From: Candidatus Hungatella pullicola
Lineage (GTDB): Bacteria; Bacillota; Clostridia; Lachnospirales; Lachnospiraceae
Direction of reading: 5' to 3'
NCBI GenBank assembly: GCA_019114305.1
Contig: DXFU01000021.1
Coordinates: 1 to 52,636, forward strand
Length of the DNA: 52,636 nt
In this document: positions 32,615-42,148 of the stretch, piece after piece
Position numbering within the stretch: position 1 is the first letter of the stretch
Layout of the letters: every line of letters begins with the position of its first letter
The notes under the pieces: model-generated
The model's database searches: none
The model's input: the letters and a program-made list of their open reading frames with translations, nothing else
Told to the model about the DNA's origin: nothing
Position numbers and translations under genes: made by a program

Positions 32615-35608
32615 CTATATCAACCTAAATTCTATTGACTTTCCGTCTATACAGAATACAGTTATGATAGTTATCTTTTCATCATAATCAACAGATATCC
32701 CTTCTTCTTCTTTTAATAGAGACCAGCTTCCCTTGAGATACAGCTTTAATTCTTTCCCTATGCTTCGTCTTCCTCTCCATGGCCTGGAATAAAGACTAAC
32801 CTCTCTCTGACTTCCATCTGGATTCAGCTGATCTCTGTCCACTCCTTCATAAAGTCTTAAATCCGGATCGCTGACGCTGACTGTCAGGCCATTGCCGTTG
32901 TTACGCTCCATAACCATACAGGGTGTGTCACAGCCTAAAATATACCCCTTCTCATGGACAAAATCCGTCTGGGTGCTTTCAAAAAATGCGTACCCGATTG
33001 TCCCATCCAGCCTGTCTTTTACTACATGAGCCCTTTGATCCTTTTGCAGCACCTCATAAGATTTCTCCATAGCAAGAACCTCTTCTTTGGGCTGTATCTC
33101 AATCATGTATTCGTATTCTTCCCCTTGAGGACAGCTTCCGTGTGAAAGCCACGCTTTGACAAAAGGAGCGGAGGTTGGCTCTCCCAAATTCTGAGAGCGG
33201 GATCTTTGAAGCCCCATAGTAATATGAAGCTTCTGGCCCTCAGCAATGCGGTAAGCGTTACCGGCAGGATCCTTCAGCCATAGATCATTTTCTGTCCTGT
33301 CGCTTTCCATCAGCGTTCTCATCTCGTCTCCCTGAGGACCATATTCTACTTTCTTGCCGCCAATTTCCACATACATTCCTTCTTCTTTCAGGTAATGCTG
33401 AAAAAGCGTAGTACGTACGTCGGCTGCGGAATCCTCATCTTCAATCCCCGTTCCCAGACAGATAATCCGGTTGTCAAAGAAAAACCATGATTTTCTTGCA
33501 CGGAAGCTGCCGTCGTACTTGCTGTGTCCGTGAAGCTTCATGGCAAAAGCGCCGTTTCGTCCCTCAAATGCCACTCCTCCCGCAAAGCGTTCATCAGAAA
33601 TCAGCATTTCCTCAAATCCGGCGCTTTGATCTACTACTTTCACCTTAGCCCTAAGCCGTTCCAAATCAATTGCCGGTGCAGTTGTTCCGGGCCAGCAATT
33701 CCAGTCCCAACCTTCCTGATAAAAGCCGCTGTCTGTATGATTGATGGGGTGTCCGCCGGACAGAATCTGAAGATTTCCATAAGTAATATATCTTCCATAT
33801 AAATTGTTTTTTTCATAAATTTCGCTGCCCCACAGATAACGGCTGTGTCCTCTTACTCCGGCAAGCCACTCTCCTCTGCGCTGAATTCCGGCGCAGGCGT
33901 AATTCATGGAAAAATGACCTTCTGGAGCCGGTTCCGCAGAAAAACCAGCCTGTCTGAATTCCTCTGCTCCCGGAAACTCTTCATAACGGCACAGACGCAG
34001 CAGCGCTCCTGCCATTTCTCCGTCCGTCTCCTTCTTCTGATCTGGAGTACCTGCCTTTGCCATATAATAAAACGGCTCCAGATCAGAAATCTGGCTCATT
34101 TCACCGATCCCGACCGGGTGTCTGGAAGACATGCTGATCAGCCAGCTGAAATGATTGGAGTAGATGCGCATATATAAAAGACATTTGCGCATAGTTTCAT
34201 GGGCCTTAGCCGGCAGTGCAAACACCGTTCTGCTTAGGGCCCACACCACAGGAGACGCGCTTATAAAACCGCCCATAGCATAAGCAGGATAATGGTTGCA
34301 ATGATGGAAAGCGCTTCCATCCTCCTTAAAGGGGCCTTCCAGACCAGGGGAAGGCTTCAGGCAGGCGCCCAGCCAGCGGCTGATCCCGTAAAGAAACGCG
34401 ATTCTGTCCGTTTCTTTTTCTGTCAGCAGGGCTGCAGTAAAAATTCCCTGCAGCAATGTATTCAGCGTATCTGCGCTTTCAGCCTCCAGTTCCTTCTCCT
34501 CTTTTCTAAATATCCTGCCCAGCCCGCAATACCAGCCAGCCATGCGAGCGCAGTCTTCTTTCAGCCCGGCATTCTTCAGCGGCTGTCTCATCAGAAAAAC
34601 AGACAGGAACAATTCCTTTACATTATATCCCAAATGGTGGGTGGTACCCATACTGCTTCCAAAGGCCCAGCCTTGATGAAAGAGGTGACGAATTCCCTTA
34701 AGGTAGCATTCCTCTAATATAGGCCGGTCTTCCTCTCCGGCTCCATGCCAGGCGTATGCAATATTCAAAAGACACTCTCCATAATCCTTTATATTGACAG
34801 CATCTGTCAAGGCAATGAGATGTTGCGCCTCTTCCCGGGGATAAGCAGCTCTCTGGTGAATCACCTCTACTGCGCGTTCACTGAGTTTTCCTTCTATTTC
34901 CCTGCAGCGACAGCCTTTGGCCTGTTCACAAAGCTGATCCACAGTCCATTTGCCCCACGTACTGTGTCTGAGAGCAACTTGTTCAAATCGTTCCTCAGCC
35001 AATTGCCCATCCAAACGCTCCTGGAAAGTAACAGGCCTGGAAAAAGATGCCAAACCTTCCTTTAACAGTTCTGAAAAATGTACCAAAGCCAGCCAGTGGG
35101 CGTTGGCCGCCCCATCCGCCTGCAGATTTACAAAAGGAACCTGATAATCCCTGGTGGAATGTCTTGGGTCAATGGGAACGGAGGTGATCAATTGATCCAT
35201 ACAAAATTCCGAGTTCTCTCCCATATGTACACCGATTCGGTTCATTCCCCTGACAGGCTTTCCTTCCATATCCTCAAAAGGCACCCAGCAGGTTCTCCAG
35301 CCCGTAAAACTGGTCTGAAATAAAAAACTGCAGCATTCCTGCTGATCCTTGTAGAAAGAAAACTTTAATGCCCTGCTTAAAGGTCGATTCAGATGAATCC
35401 AACACACAAAGTTATCCTTGTCCAGATACCCTTCCTTTCCGTCTTTTTCCTGTGCCCCTACTTTTCCATTGATCCATAAGGTTCCTTCCTGATCTGACTG
35501 AACCATCAGGCTGTACTGACCGTCACGGTGAACCCTGCTGTTTATTTTTACGCTGCACCGTTCGGTCTCTAAAAACTCCGGTATTCCATTCTCAAAAGAT
35601 AGTGTCAT
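32615..35608 (-). CDS. PL8 chondroitin-sulfate-ABC-type lyase, without signal peptide
   Basis: 997 residues, close to Proteus ABC lyase I. N-terminal jelly-roll (about 1-160), alpha toroid (about 180-560), C-terminal beta domains. All four catalytic residues align with those of ABC lyase I: His 436 and Tyr 443 in HHCNHYPAYAM, Arg 496 in SSRHPVGIGE, Glu 632 in YQEGWDWN. WGSEIYEKNNLYGRY is also conserved. It would cut chondroitin/dermatan sulfate or hyaluronan by beta-elimination. The start MTLSFENGIP shows no export signal, so it should act inside the cell. First enzyme after the regulator. Confidence 0.92.
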   Translation of the reverse strand: MTLSFENGIPEFLETERCSVKINSRVHRDGQYSLMVQSDQEGTLWINGKVGAQEKDGKEGYLDKDNFVCWIHLNRPLSRALKFSFYKDQQECCSFLFQTSFTGWRTCWVPFEDMEGKPVRGMNRIGVHMGENSEFCMDQLITSVPIDPRHSTRDYQVPFVNLQADGAANAHWLALVHFSELLKEGLASFSRPVTFQERLDGQLAEERFEQVALRHSTWGKWTVDQLCEQAKGCRCREIEGKLSERAVEVIHQRAAYPREEAQHLIALTDAVNIKDYGECLLNIAYAWHGAGEEDRPILEECYLKGIRHLFHQGWAFGSSMGTTHHLGYNVKELFLSVFLMRQPLKNAGLKEDCARMAGWYCGLGRIFRKEEKELEAESADTLNTLLQGIFTAALLTEKETDRIAFLYGISRWLGACLKPSPGLEGPFKEDGSAFHHCNHYPAYAMGGFISASPVVWALSRTVFALPAKAHETMRKCLLYMRIYSNHFSWLISMSSRHPVGIGEMSQISDLEPFYYMAKAGTPDQKKETDGEMAGALLRLCRYEEFPGAEEFRQAGFSAEPAPEGHFSMNYACAGIQRRGEWLAGVRGHSRYLWGSEIYEKNNLYGRYITYGNLQILSGGHPINHTDSGFYQEGWDWNCWPGTTAPAIDLERLRAKVKVVDQSAGFEEMLISDERFAGGVAFEGRNGAFAMKLHGHSKYDGSFRARKSWFFFDNRIICLGTGIEDEDSAADVRTTLFQHYLKEEGMYVEIGGKKVEYGPQGDEMRTLMESDRTENDLWLKDPAGNAYRIAEGQKLHITMGLQRSRSQNLGEPTSAPFVKAWLSHGSCPQGEEYEYMIEIQPKEEVLAMEKSYEVLQKDQRAHVVKDRLDGTIGYAFFESTQTDFVHEKGYILGCDTPCMVMERNNGNGLTVSVSDPDLRLYEGVDRDQLNPDGSQREVSLYSRPWRGRRSIGKELKLYLKGSWSLLKEEEGISVDYDEKITIITVFCIDGKSIEFRLI

Positions 35609-35636
35609 AATAGTCAGTCCCTCCTTCGCACTTTTT

Positions 35637-37853
35637 TCAGCCCTTATTTTTTAATTGCCCTGGCGTAATACCTGTCATTTTCTTAAATACCCTTATAAAG
35701 GTGTTGCTGTTTCTGAATCCGGTTTTTTCAGCCACCTCTGCCACGGTTCTTCCCTCTAACAGAAAGCTTTTTGCCTTTTCCACCCGCACGGTGTTGATCT
35801 GCTCCAGCAGGCTCCCTCCTATCTGCTCTTTAAATAAAAGGGATAAATAGGTGGGAGTTATATGAAAATGAAGGGCAATCATAGAAATATTCAGATCTGG
35901 ATTCTGGAAATTGTCCTTTACGTAGTCCAGCACCTTTTTTCCAAACTCCTGATCCTTGCCTTTTTCCTGCTGTTTTTTTCCTATCTCCTGGCATATCTCA
36001 TGAAGAAGTTCAAAAATCCACTGTTCCATCTGCTCAATAGTCTGTCTGTGGGAAAATGGATGCTCCTGTTCCCACCGCTGCAGCTGCTCTCCTACGCCGC
36101 CCTGCTGGGCTCCCCGCATCAACGTACTTAAAAAGTTCTGCATCAGATAAGACTTGCTTTTTACAGACCGTTCCCTGTTTTCTTCTAATACCTGTCGAAT
36201 CCACTGGCCTGCGCTTTTTTCATCCCCTATCTGAACCGTATTAATAATTTTCTGTTCTTCTGCAAGGGAATACTCGTAAATCATCTGCCGGTTGCTTATG
36301 TCCTCATACCACAGAATATCCATATTGGACATATCATCCCGATACTCCTCTGCCTCACCTGCATTCATATAGGAAAGATGGATCCCGTCCAGCCCTTTCT
36401 CAAAACTTCCCGCAAAAACTCTAAGGCAAATCTGAAACCACTCCAGAATCCGTTCCTGGGTCTGATAGATCACAGCTTCCACCTGTTCTCTGGAATCATC
36501 TTTGATGTCCTGAAGATTCAAAATACAAACCAGCATCTCTCCAAGATCCACATACTCAGTATGAAAACTTTTTTCCGCAACCTCGGTAAAAATATTAGAT
36601 ACAATAAATTGGGATAAGTCGTTTTTTTCTCCGTTTTCCTGTTCCCCCATTTCATTTATCTCAAACATGAGAACCAGATTCCACTGTCCTGTAAAGGCAG
36701 ACAGATAACCTGCTTCCGCCTGTCCCGTAGCGCCGCGGGTAATCAGTCGGTACAGATACTGATTTTTTAAAATCCTGGCAGCATTTTTATTCTCATTTTT
36801 CAGCTTTTTTGCCTGTACAGCCAGCCATTGGTATTCATTTCCGTCCCTTTGAATATTATGAGTTCCAAATATATTCATTAGTTTTTTAAGAGGATGATAA
36901 TAGAAAACAGACAGTTTCCATGCGGTAAAAATCCCCAGCACCACACAGACTCCCATGACTGCCGCGGTAAACAGTTGGATGCTTCTCGCGTTTTTCTGAA
37001 TGGCCGATATAGGAGTCAGAATAAAATAAACCCAATCGTTTACAGAAGAAGCCTGCTTAACCAGCTGATATGGTATTCCCTCTATTTTTACCTGTGAGTC
37101 AGAATCCAGAATTTTATATTCCTTGTCCCCCTCATCTGCTGTGGGAAGCTCTCCTCCCAAAACGTAATTTTCCTTATTAATGGCAAAAATTTTTGTTCCC
37201 TGATCCCATGCTGCCTCAGAAAATCGTTTTTTCAGCTTATCATTGGACACTGTCACGCCTATTGTGGCTGTGTCCTTTCCTCCATCCCAGTTCAGGGAGG
37301 TCTGGAGAAAGACTATCTGCTGGCCTCCGCTTTTGTCGTCCAAGAGTATAGAATTCCATCTCCACTTCTTTCTCAAAAGTTCTTTGAATTCTTCAAAACT
37401 CATATATGGCGAATCAAAATATAAATCATAAAAAAGTCGACTGCTCATATGGCCGTTGACACTGATAACTGTATCGGTGGCGTTAAGGCTGATAAAAACA
37501 TCTGTTATATCGGGAGAACTTGCAGATAGATTGGTAATTTTTTGATGAACCTTGCTTATGGTTTCCTGATCCCCAAGGGCGACTTTGCCGCTTAACCCAG
37601 TAACTTTCTGTACATCTGAATCAATCAAAAGATTCTTCATAATTTCATCGACATTTCTAATTTCACCATCAGTCTCAATAATCAGATTATCAAGGAGCAT
37701 GGAATTCATCTGATAGGACTGCTGATAAGTAATCTGATAAGCATATAAATAGATCAGGATACTCCCTGCCATAATCAGCGCAATGATAATAAGATATGAA
37801 AAAAGCCATTTGTGAAAGAAAGATTTATTTTTATAAAAATTCCTTATACTCAA
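35637..37853 (-). CDS. Membrane-bound AraC-type regulator with extracellular sensor
   Basis: 738 residues. Membrane helix about 17-40, extracellular Cache-like sensor (about 41-290), second helix (about 293-315), a cytoplasmic linker and a C-terminal AraC double helix-turn-helix (about 637-735: LNISMIALHFHITPTYLSLL, then VAEVAEKTGFRNSNTFIRVF). This type senses extracellular sugars and activates the neighbouring lyase/transport genes; the GAG ligand is inferred from context. The lyase gene follows after 28 bases. Confidence 0.88.
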   Translation of the reverse strand: MSIRNFYKNKSFFHKWLFSYLIIIALIMAGSILIYLYAYQITYQQSYQMNSMLLDNLIIETDGEIRNVDEIMKNLLIDSDVQKVTGLSGKVALGDQETISKVHQKITNLSASSPDITDVFISLNATDTVISVNGHMSSRLFYDLYFDSPYMSFEEFKELLRKKWRWNSILLDDKSGGQQIVFLQTSLNWDGGKDTATIGVTVSNDKLKKRFSEAAWDQGTKIFAINKENYVLGGELPTADEGDKEYKILDSDSQVKIEGIPYQLVKQASSVNDWVYFILTPISAIQKNARSIQLFTAAVMGVCVVLGIFTAWKLSVFYYHPLKKLMNIFGTHNIQRDGNEYQWLAVQAKKLKNENKNAARILKNQYLYRLITRGATGQAEAGYLSAFTGQWNLVLMFEINEMGEQENGEKNDLSQFIVSNIFTEVAEKSFHTEYVDLGEMLVCILNLQDIKDDSREQVEAVIYQTQERILEWFQICLRVFAGSFEKGLDGIHLSYMNAGEAEEYRDDMSNMDILWYEDISNRQMIYEYSLAEEQKIINTVQIGDEKSAGQWIRQVLEENRERSVKSKSYLMQNFLSTLMRGAQQGGVGEQLQRWEQEHPFSHRQTIEQMEQWIFELLHEICQEIGKKQQEKGKDQEFGKKVLDYVKDNFQNPDLNISMIALHFHITPTYLSLLFKEQIGGSLLEQINTVRVEKAKSFLLEGRTVAEVAEKTGFRNSNTFIRVFKKMTGITPGQLKNKG

Positions 37854-38010
37854 AACCTTGTTCCCCCCGTCTTTCGACTGTTTTTCCTAAACAATAGAAA
37901 AGCTCTGCATCTCTGCCTCATATCCGTCTTAGACAGAGAGAAAGAGTTTCTGGATAAGTATAGCATAAATGCCTGGAAAAACCAATCACTTCTTCTCTTT
38001 CTCCAAAGAG

Positions 38011-38054
38011 AAAAAAGCAAAGAGGGCGCCGCCCCAATAGGCAGTACCCTCTTT
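38011..38054 (-). terminator. Terminator of the surface-protein module
   Basis: AAAGAGGG (38019-38026) pairs with CCCTCTTT, and inner CTGCC/GGCGG pairs extend the stem; on the minus strand TTTTTT follows. It ends the transcript running through 38080. Bases 37854-38010 hold no gene. Confidence 0.75.
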
Positions 38055-38079
38055 CATCCATGAACCTGAAAAGGCCGCT

Positions 38080-38403
38080 TTATGCCGTCTGTTTCTCCTT
38101 ATTAATAAGAACAACAGCAGAAGCGAGGGACAACAATCCAACGCCTGCTACCATAATAGGCATGTCGCTCTCACCAGTCTTCGGGGATACAGAACCGTCT
38201 GCAGCAGCACCGGCAACGCCAGTGTTATCACCGCCGGCAGAAGCTTCAGCCGCCTCACTGCCGCCCTCTGGGCCAGGAGCCAGAGGTACTTCCGGTTCAT
38301 CGATTATGACTGTCCCGCTTGGGCTCTCCACCGCAAAAGCCTGTGAAGCAAGAAGCAGGGACAGACCTGCAGCCGCAGCCACAGTTCTGACTAATCTTCT
38401 CAT
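38080..38403 (-). CDS. Small sortase-anchored surface protein (SPKTG signal)
   Basis: 107 residues. Signal peptide to about residue 24 (SQAFA), a low-complexity Pro/Gly/Ala/Glu middle (about 25-70), then SPKTGE, a hydrophobic stretch (about 80-100) and the tail NKEKQTA. SPKTG fits the (S/P)PXTG signal known for the class B sortase of Clostridioides difficile. The sortase gene lies 33 bases upstream, so it is the likely enzyme. A spacer or decoy surface peptide; no functional domain. Confidence 0.75.
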   Translation of the reverse strand: MRRLVRTVAAAAGLSLLLASQAFAVESPSGTVIIDEPEVPLAPGPEGGSEAAEASAGGDNTGVAGAAADGSVSPKTGESDMPIMVAGVGLLSLASAVVLINKEKQTA

Positions 38404-38436
38404 CTTAGTTTCCTCCTTTCCTAAACGTAATTTATC

Positions 38437-39381
38437 TTAATTCAGAGTTTCCTCTGAAGAAAGATCCTCCGGGGATTCTCCGGCGCTGTCCTCCCTATCC
38501 GCAGAATCCTCTGATTCGAAAGCGTTACGGTCAAAGCTGGAAGCTACCGTCTCTTCCTTTATCAAAACTCCCTGAACCAGGTATCGGGATGTATCCTTTC
38601 CGATACAGGTGCTTAAGGTAACAATTCTGTCATCCGGAGTTACCTCCACCCCTTCCCTTGTCATTTTATTGACAGATCTGGGATTTAAGGCAGATTCCAG
38701 ATATCTGGCATATTCCTCTCTGTCGGAGAAATCAAAGGAACGGAGAATATGCCTGTTGTCATACTCGTATGCGGAAAAAATCTCATAAGTAAACTTTTTT
38801 TCCGGCGTGTAAATATAGAATTCCGGATGAAGGTTGAAAAACTCTTCATCCTGGAACTTGTGAAGATCCTGAAACATAGTTCCATTTCTCATATTATGGC
38901 CGTAGATCAGCGTATTAGGATCTGTAAAGTCCTTTTTATTCAAATTCTCTGTGTAGATACTGCCAGATACGGAGTAATTGCCGTCAATGTCGTGATCCAG
39001 ATAGTACCCCTGATCGGAGCCTTCTCTCTGCACAATGGGATAATCCACTCTGGTGTCGGGAATCACAATCCATCCGTAAATTTCCGAATTTCTCTGCTGA
39101 AGCTGGGTAAAATCCACATAAGGCTCTGCGAAAATCTCTGTCTCTTCCTGGCCGGAAGGCGCTGTACTGCTTTCTGCGGTTTGGGATCCTCTTCCCGCTC
39201 CTTCTCCTTCTGCAGAAACAGGAGTTTCCGTGGTTTCCACCTTAACCTCCTCCTGAAGCTGCTCCAAAGCCGCTTTTTCCGTAAATCGCTGGTACATATA
39301 GGTTCCTACCCAGACGGCGCACAGAAGGCCTATTATCATCAGGACTATAATCAGTATTCTGTAAGTCTTTTTATTGTTCAT
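38437..39381 (-). CDS. srtB: Class B sortase
   Basis: 314 residues. N-terminal membrane anchor (about 8-28), linker rich in Glu/Thr/Ser, catalytic domain (about 85-275) with YGHNMRNGTMF (catalytic His), LSTC (catalytic Cys) and the Arg in TSRYLVQG. The C-terminal tail (about 280-314) is unusually acidic. It attaches surface proteins to the peptidoglycan; the SPKTG protein next to it is the candidate substrate. Its start overlaps the LCP gene by 11 bases. Confidence 0.9.
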   Translation of the reverse strand: MNNKKTYRILIIVLMIIGLLCAVWVGTYMYQRFTEKAALEQLQEEVKVETTETPVSAEGEGAGRGSQTAESSTAPSGQEETEIFAEPYVDFTQLQQRNSEIYGWIVIPDTRVDYPIVQREGSDQGYYLDHDIDGNYSVSGSIYTENLNKKDFTDPNTLIYGHNMRNGTMFQDLHKFQDEEFFNLHPEFYIYTPEKKFTYEIFSAYEYDNRHILRSFDFSDREEYARYLESALNPRSVNKMTREGVEVTPDDRIVTLSTCIGKDTSRYLVQGVLIKEETVASSFDRNAFESEDSADREDSAGESPEDLSSEETLN

Positions 39382-40498
39382 TGCTATCTACCTGCTTGGG
39401 TTCATAAAAGTTTGTCAGCACCATTTGGAAAAGCTTTTCTTCATCCACCCGGTACTGAGCGTATCCATCTTCACCGAGACTGACCTCTCCCGGAACAGTT
39501 TCCATATTAATCCGGCTGATCCCGTTCTGAAGAGCCACGGAAGACAGATAAGAAATATCAGATACGGTAAGGTCTGTTACCGTGTAATCAGTTACAATAT
39601 CAAACAGCTGAACCGGAATCGTAGGATCGCTTAAAGTCTTCTCCATAACGCTTCCGGCAAAGGCAGTAATATACTGTCTCTGGCGGGCCATTCTGGCGTT
39701 ATTGGAATCCACCGGGGCATCCTCTCCCTTCCAGTTTCTGTAATGGATAAATTCATAGGCCTGGTCGCCGTCTAAAGTAACCCGGTCCCCTGCCTTATAA
39801 GTTCCATCACACCGATCTGTAAGCACACCGGCTGCTTCCTCGGTCAGGGTCACCTTAACTCCTCCCACAGCATCGTTAATCACAGGGATGGCAGAAATGC
39901 TTACGGCCGCATAGGCCTGAATGGGGATTCCATACATAAGCCTGGATACTGCCAGCTCCACGTTCTCGCAGCTGGCATGAGCGCCGTCCCCATAGGCGTA
40001 GGCCAGACAGATCTGCCTTTCTTCCGTTCCCACATACCTGCCGCTTTGTGAATACAAATTAATATCAGTCATTGTCTCTCTGGAAATATTGGTCATGGTA
40101 ATCTTACCTGTGTCCGTGTCCACAGAAACCAATACAATAAAGTCTGCCTGTCCGGCTTTTCCATATACCTTTTCTCCGCTTTCCAGGGATTTCTTGTCCA
40201 CTCCCATGCACAAAATATTAACAAGAGAATCCTTGTAACGGTAACGATTTCCGTTATAGGAGATTTCTCCCTCCTCCAAAGGGTCTTCTTCCGGCGCAGC
40301 AGTTGTCTCAGGCTCAGTCTCCGGAGCTGTTTCCAAAACCACCGGACCGGCCTCTTTGGTCAGAAGATTGTTTTTTCCTTTATAATACAAAATTCCAAAT
40401 GTAACGCATACCACCAGAACCAGAAAAAGCACAAAAATCAGGATTCCGACGATGACTCTCAATACTATGTTTTTTTTCTTTTTCTCCCGCTGTTTCAT
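39371..40498 (-). CDS. LytR-CpsA-Psr (LCP) family transferase
   Basis: 375 residues from the ATG at 40498 (AAAGGAG upstream). A basic cytoplasmic start (KQREKKKK), one membrane helix (about 10-33), and an extracellular LCP domain with NILCMGVDKK, ADFIVLVSVD, ISRETMTDI and the Arg/Asp residues around HYRNWKGEDAPVDSNNARMARQ that bind polyprenyl pyrophosphate. LCP enzymes attach secondary polymers to the wall. It sits between a polysaccharide phosphatase and a sortase. Confidence 0.9.
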   Translation of the reverse strand: MKQREKKKKNIVLRVIVGILIFVLFLVLVVCVTFGILYYKGKNNLLTKEAGPVVLETAPETEPETTAAPEEDPLEEGEISYNGNRYRYKDSLVNILCMGVDKKSLESGEKVYGKAGQADFIVLVSVDTDTGKITMTNISRETMTDINLYSQSGRYVGTEERQICLAYAYGDGAHASCENVELAVSRLMYGIPIQAYAAVSISAIPVINDAVGGVKVTLTEEAAGVLTDRCDGTYKAGDRVTLDGDQAYEFIHYRNWKGEDAPVDSNNARMARQRQYITAFAGSVMEKTLSDPTIPVQLFDIVTDYTVTDLTVSDISYLSSVALQNGISRINMETVPGEVSLGEDGYAQYRVDEEKLFQMVLTNFYEPKQVDSNEQ

Positions 40499-40518
40499 TT
40501 CTTCTCCTTTGGTGTCTG

Positions 40519-41301
40519 TCAACTGGTTCCAGCATAAAAGGGAATAGGATTTTCCCATATTACGTTCTGATTCTTAAGGATCCTTCCAGGGTTTTCCTCC
40601 AGGAGAAGCTTCGGACAGGCGCTTCCATATCTGCTGGAAAGCAGGTCCCAGAAAGAGGACATGGAGGTTGTCCGGTAGAGGGAAGAGTGAGCATCGGATG
40701 CAGCAATAGCAGCCAGTCTGTGACGAAGTATTCTATCCGCCGCATCCTGCGCTGCTCTGCCAAATCTGCCAAATACGCTTCCCTTATTAATCTGGATCAA
40801 AACTCCCATCTGATACCATTCAAAAATATGGGCAGGTACATTCTGCACACAAACATACCTTTCGGGATGGGCCAACACAGGAGTATAGCCCTGCTCCAGC
40901 AGTTTGTCCAGAGACCGGTAAATAAAATAAGCCGGCGCATCCAGAGAATTCTCCACCAACAGATACCTGGTGCCGTTAATAGGAAGAAGACTGCCCTCTT
41001 TCAGAAGCTCCAATACCGAATGATCCTCTCTTAAAAAGATCTCCATCCCTGTGGTCAGAGTCAAAGGGATGTTTTCTTCTCTCAGAAGAGTCTGCAGATG
41101 TTCAAAGGCCCTGCCATACCTTTTGACGTACTCTCCGGCCTGAGAACGGGGCCAGTCCGGAAGATTGCCGTGACTGGTAGCCGCCAGAACCCTGGTTCCG
41201 GATGCAGCTGCCATCCGGGCCATATCCAAAGCCGTATCCCAGGAATCAGCGCCGTCATCCAGACCGGAAAGAATATGGGTATGAAGATCAACCATTGGCA
41301 T
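40519..41301 (-). CDS. PHP-type protein-tyrosine phosphatase (CpsB/YwqE)
   Basis: 260 residues. DLHTHILSGLDDGA at the start, SHGNLPDW, GMEIFLREDH, LAHPERY and SDAHSSLYRT give the metal-binding set of the PHP fold used by CpsB/YwqE phosphatases. They remove phosphates from the tyrosine-rich tails of BY-kinases, two of which are encoded upstream in the same operon. The start overlaps the Ig-like gene; ATG at 41295 is also possible. Confidence 0.9.
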   Translation of the reverse strand: MPMVDLHTHILSGLDDGADSWDTALDMARMAAASGTRVLAATSHGNLPDWPRSQAGEYVKRYGRAFEHLQTLLREENIPLTLTTGMEIFLREDHSVLELLKEGSLLPINGTRYLLVENSLDAPAYFIYRSLDKLLEQGYTPVLAHPERYVCVQNVPAHIFEWYQMGVLIQINKGSVFGRFGRAAQDAADRILRHRLAAIAASDAHSSLYRTTSMSSFWDLLSSRYGSACPKLLLEENPGRILKNQNVIWENPIPFYAGTS

Positions 41302-42148
41302 CACCAGTTACCCGAACGTGAAGCAAAGCCCTGGCCACCTGGGTAGTATCAAGGGAGTATACCGTATAAACCACAGAATAATCTCCCGGCGTATTGACAT
41401 TAACCGTTCCTGTAACCTGTACCCGGTCGGCAATACTTCCCACTGCAGGATCTGTGGCTTCTGCAATATAAGACTGAGGAATAAATTCGGAACCTCTTGG
41501 AATCTCCACATTATTCTGGGTCAAAGTCAAAGTGATGTCTGACACATCCCCTGTTACCGCCGCCTGAACATCCACAGTAGCCGTATCCAGGTAGGCATTG
41601 GTAAGTCCAAAGGTAATCTCATAGTTTCCCATTGACTGGCGTTGCCGCACCCAGGTCACCTGATCGGTCACATCCTGACCAAAGCCGTCGTCTGCCTGAA
41701 TCTGTCCCCGCTCCTGAAGGACAAAAACCAGATTGGACAAATCCTGGGCCGTAAGCTCCAAAGGACCTGTAATGTAAATCTGAGGCCCTGTATAATTCTT
41801 CATAACCAAAGTACGTTCCCCTGTCAGTTCCTCTCCTGCTGAGGTAAACACAGAATAGCGTACAATTTTCCTGTTCATGCTTCCTCTGCCTGTAATCACA
41901 GCATTTACCTGTGAAGTAATATCCTGGCCATCTACATCGGTTGCAGTGACTCCGTCCATCAGATTAAGGGCAGTATACCCGTCATAGACCATCTCCGGAG
42001 TATCGATCACCAGAGACTGCTGGCCTGCGGCTGTCGTCTCAACAACTGGGGCAGCCGCCTGATCCTGCCGCACGGCGCTTCCGTAAAGAACCACCATAAG
42101 AAGCAGGGCAGCCGCTCCTGCAATAAAAGGTATTATCTTATGCTTCAT
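41288..42148 (-). CDS. Membrane-anchored protein with Ig-like domains (1)
   Basis: 286 residues from the ATG at 42148 (AGGA upstream); it overlaps the end of the BY-kinase gene. One N-terminal membrane helix (about 5-22) and an extracellular beta-rich part with repeated VDGQDITSQV, GFGQDVTDQV, GTVNVNTPGDYSVVYTV, which are cadherin/DUF5011-like 'D-DG-D-T' and 'PG-Y-V-Y-V' signatures. It is similar in design to 45034-45903. The pair brackets the two kinase genes, suggesting a scaffold or sensor for polymer export. Confidence 0.7.
   Translation of the reverse strand: MKHKIIPFIAGAAALLLMVVLYGSAVRQDQAAAPVVETTAAGQQSLVIDTPEMVYDGYTALNLMDGVTATDVDGQDITSQVNAVITGRGSMNRKIVRYSVFTSAGEELTGERTLVMKNYTGPQIYITGPLELTAQDLSNLVFVLQERGQIQADDGFGQDVTDQVTWVRQRQSMGNYEITFGLTNAYLDTATVDVQAAVTGDVSDITLTLTQNNVEIPRGSEFIPQSYIAEATDPAVGSIADRVQVTGTVNVNTPGDYSVVYTVYSLDTTQVARALLHVRVTGDANG

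Noticed and set aside
33524-34717. Several plus-strand ORFs over 90 codons within the PL8 gene
   Set aside because: They are antisense to a gene with all catalytic residues and show Ser/Cys-rich shadow composition.
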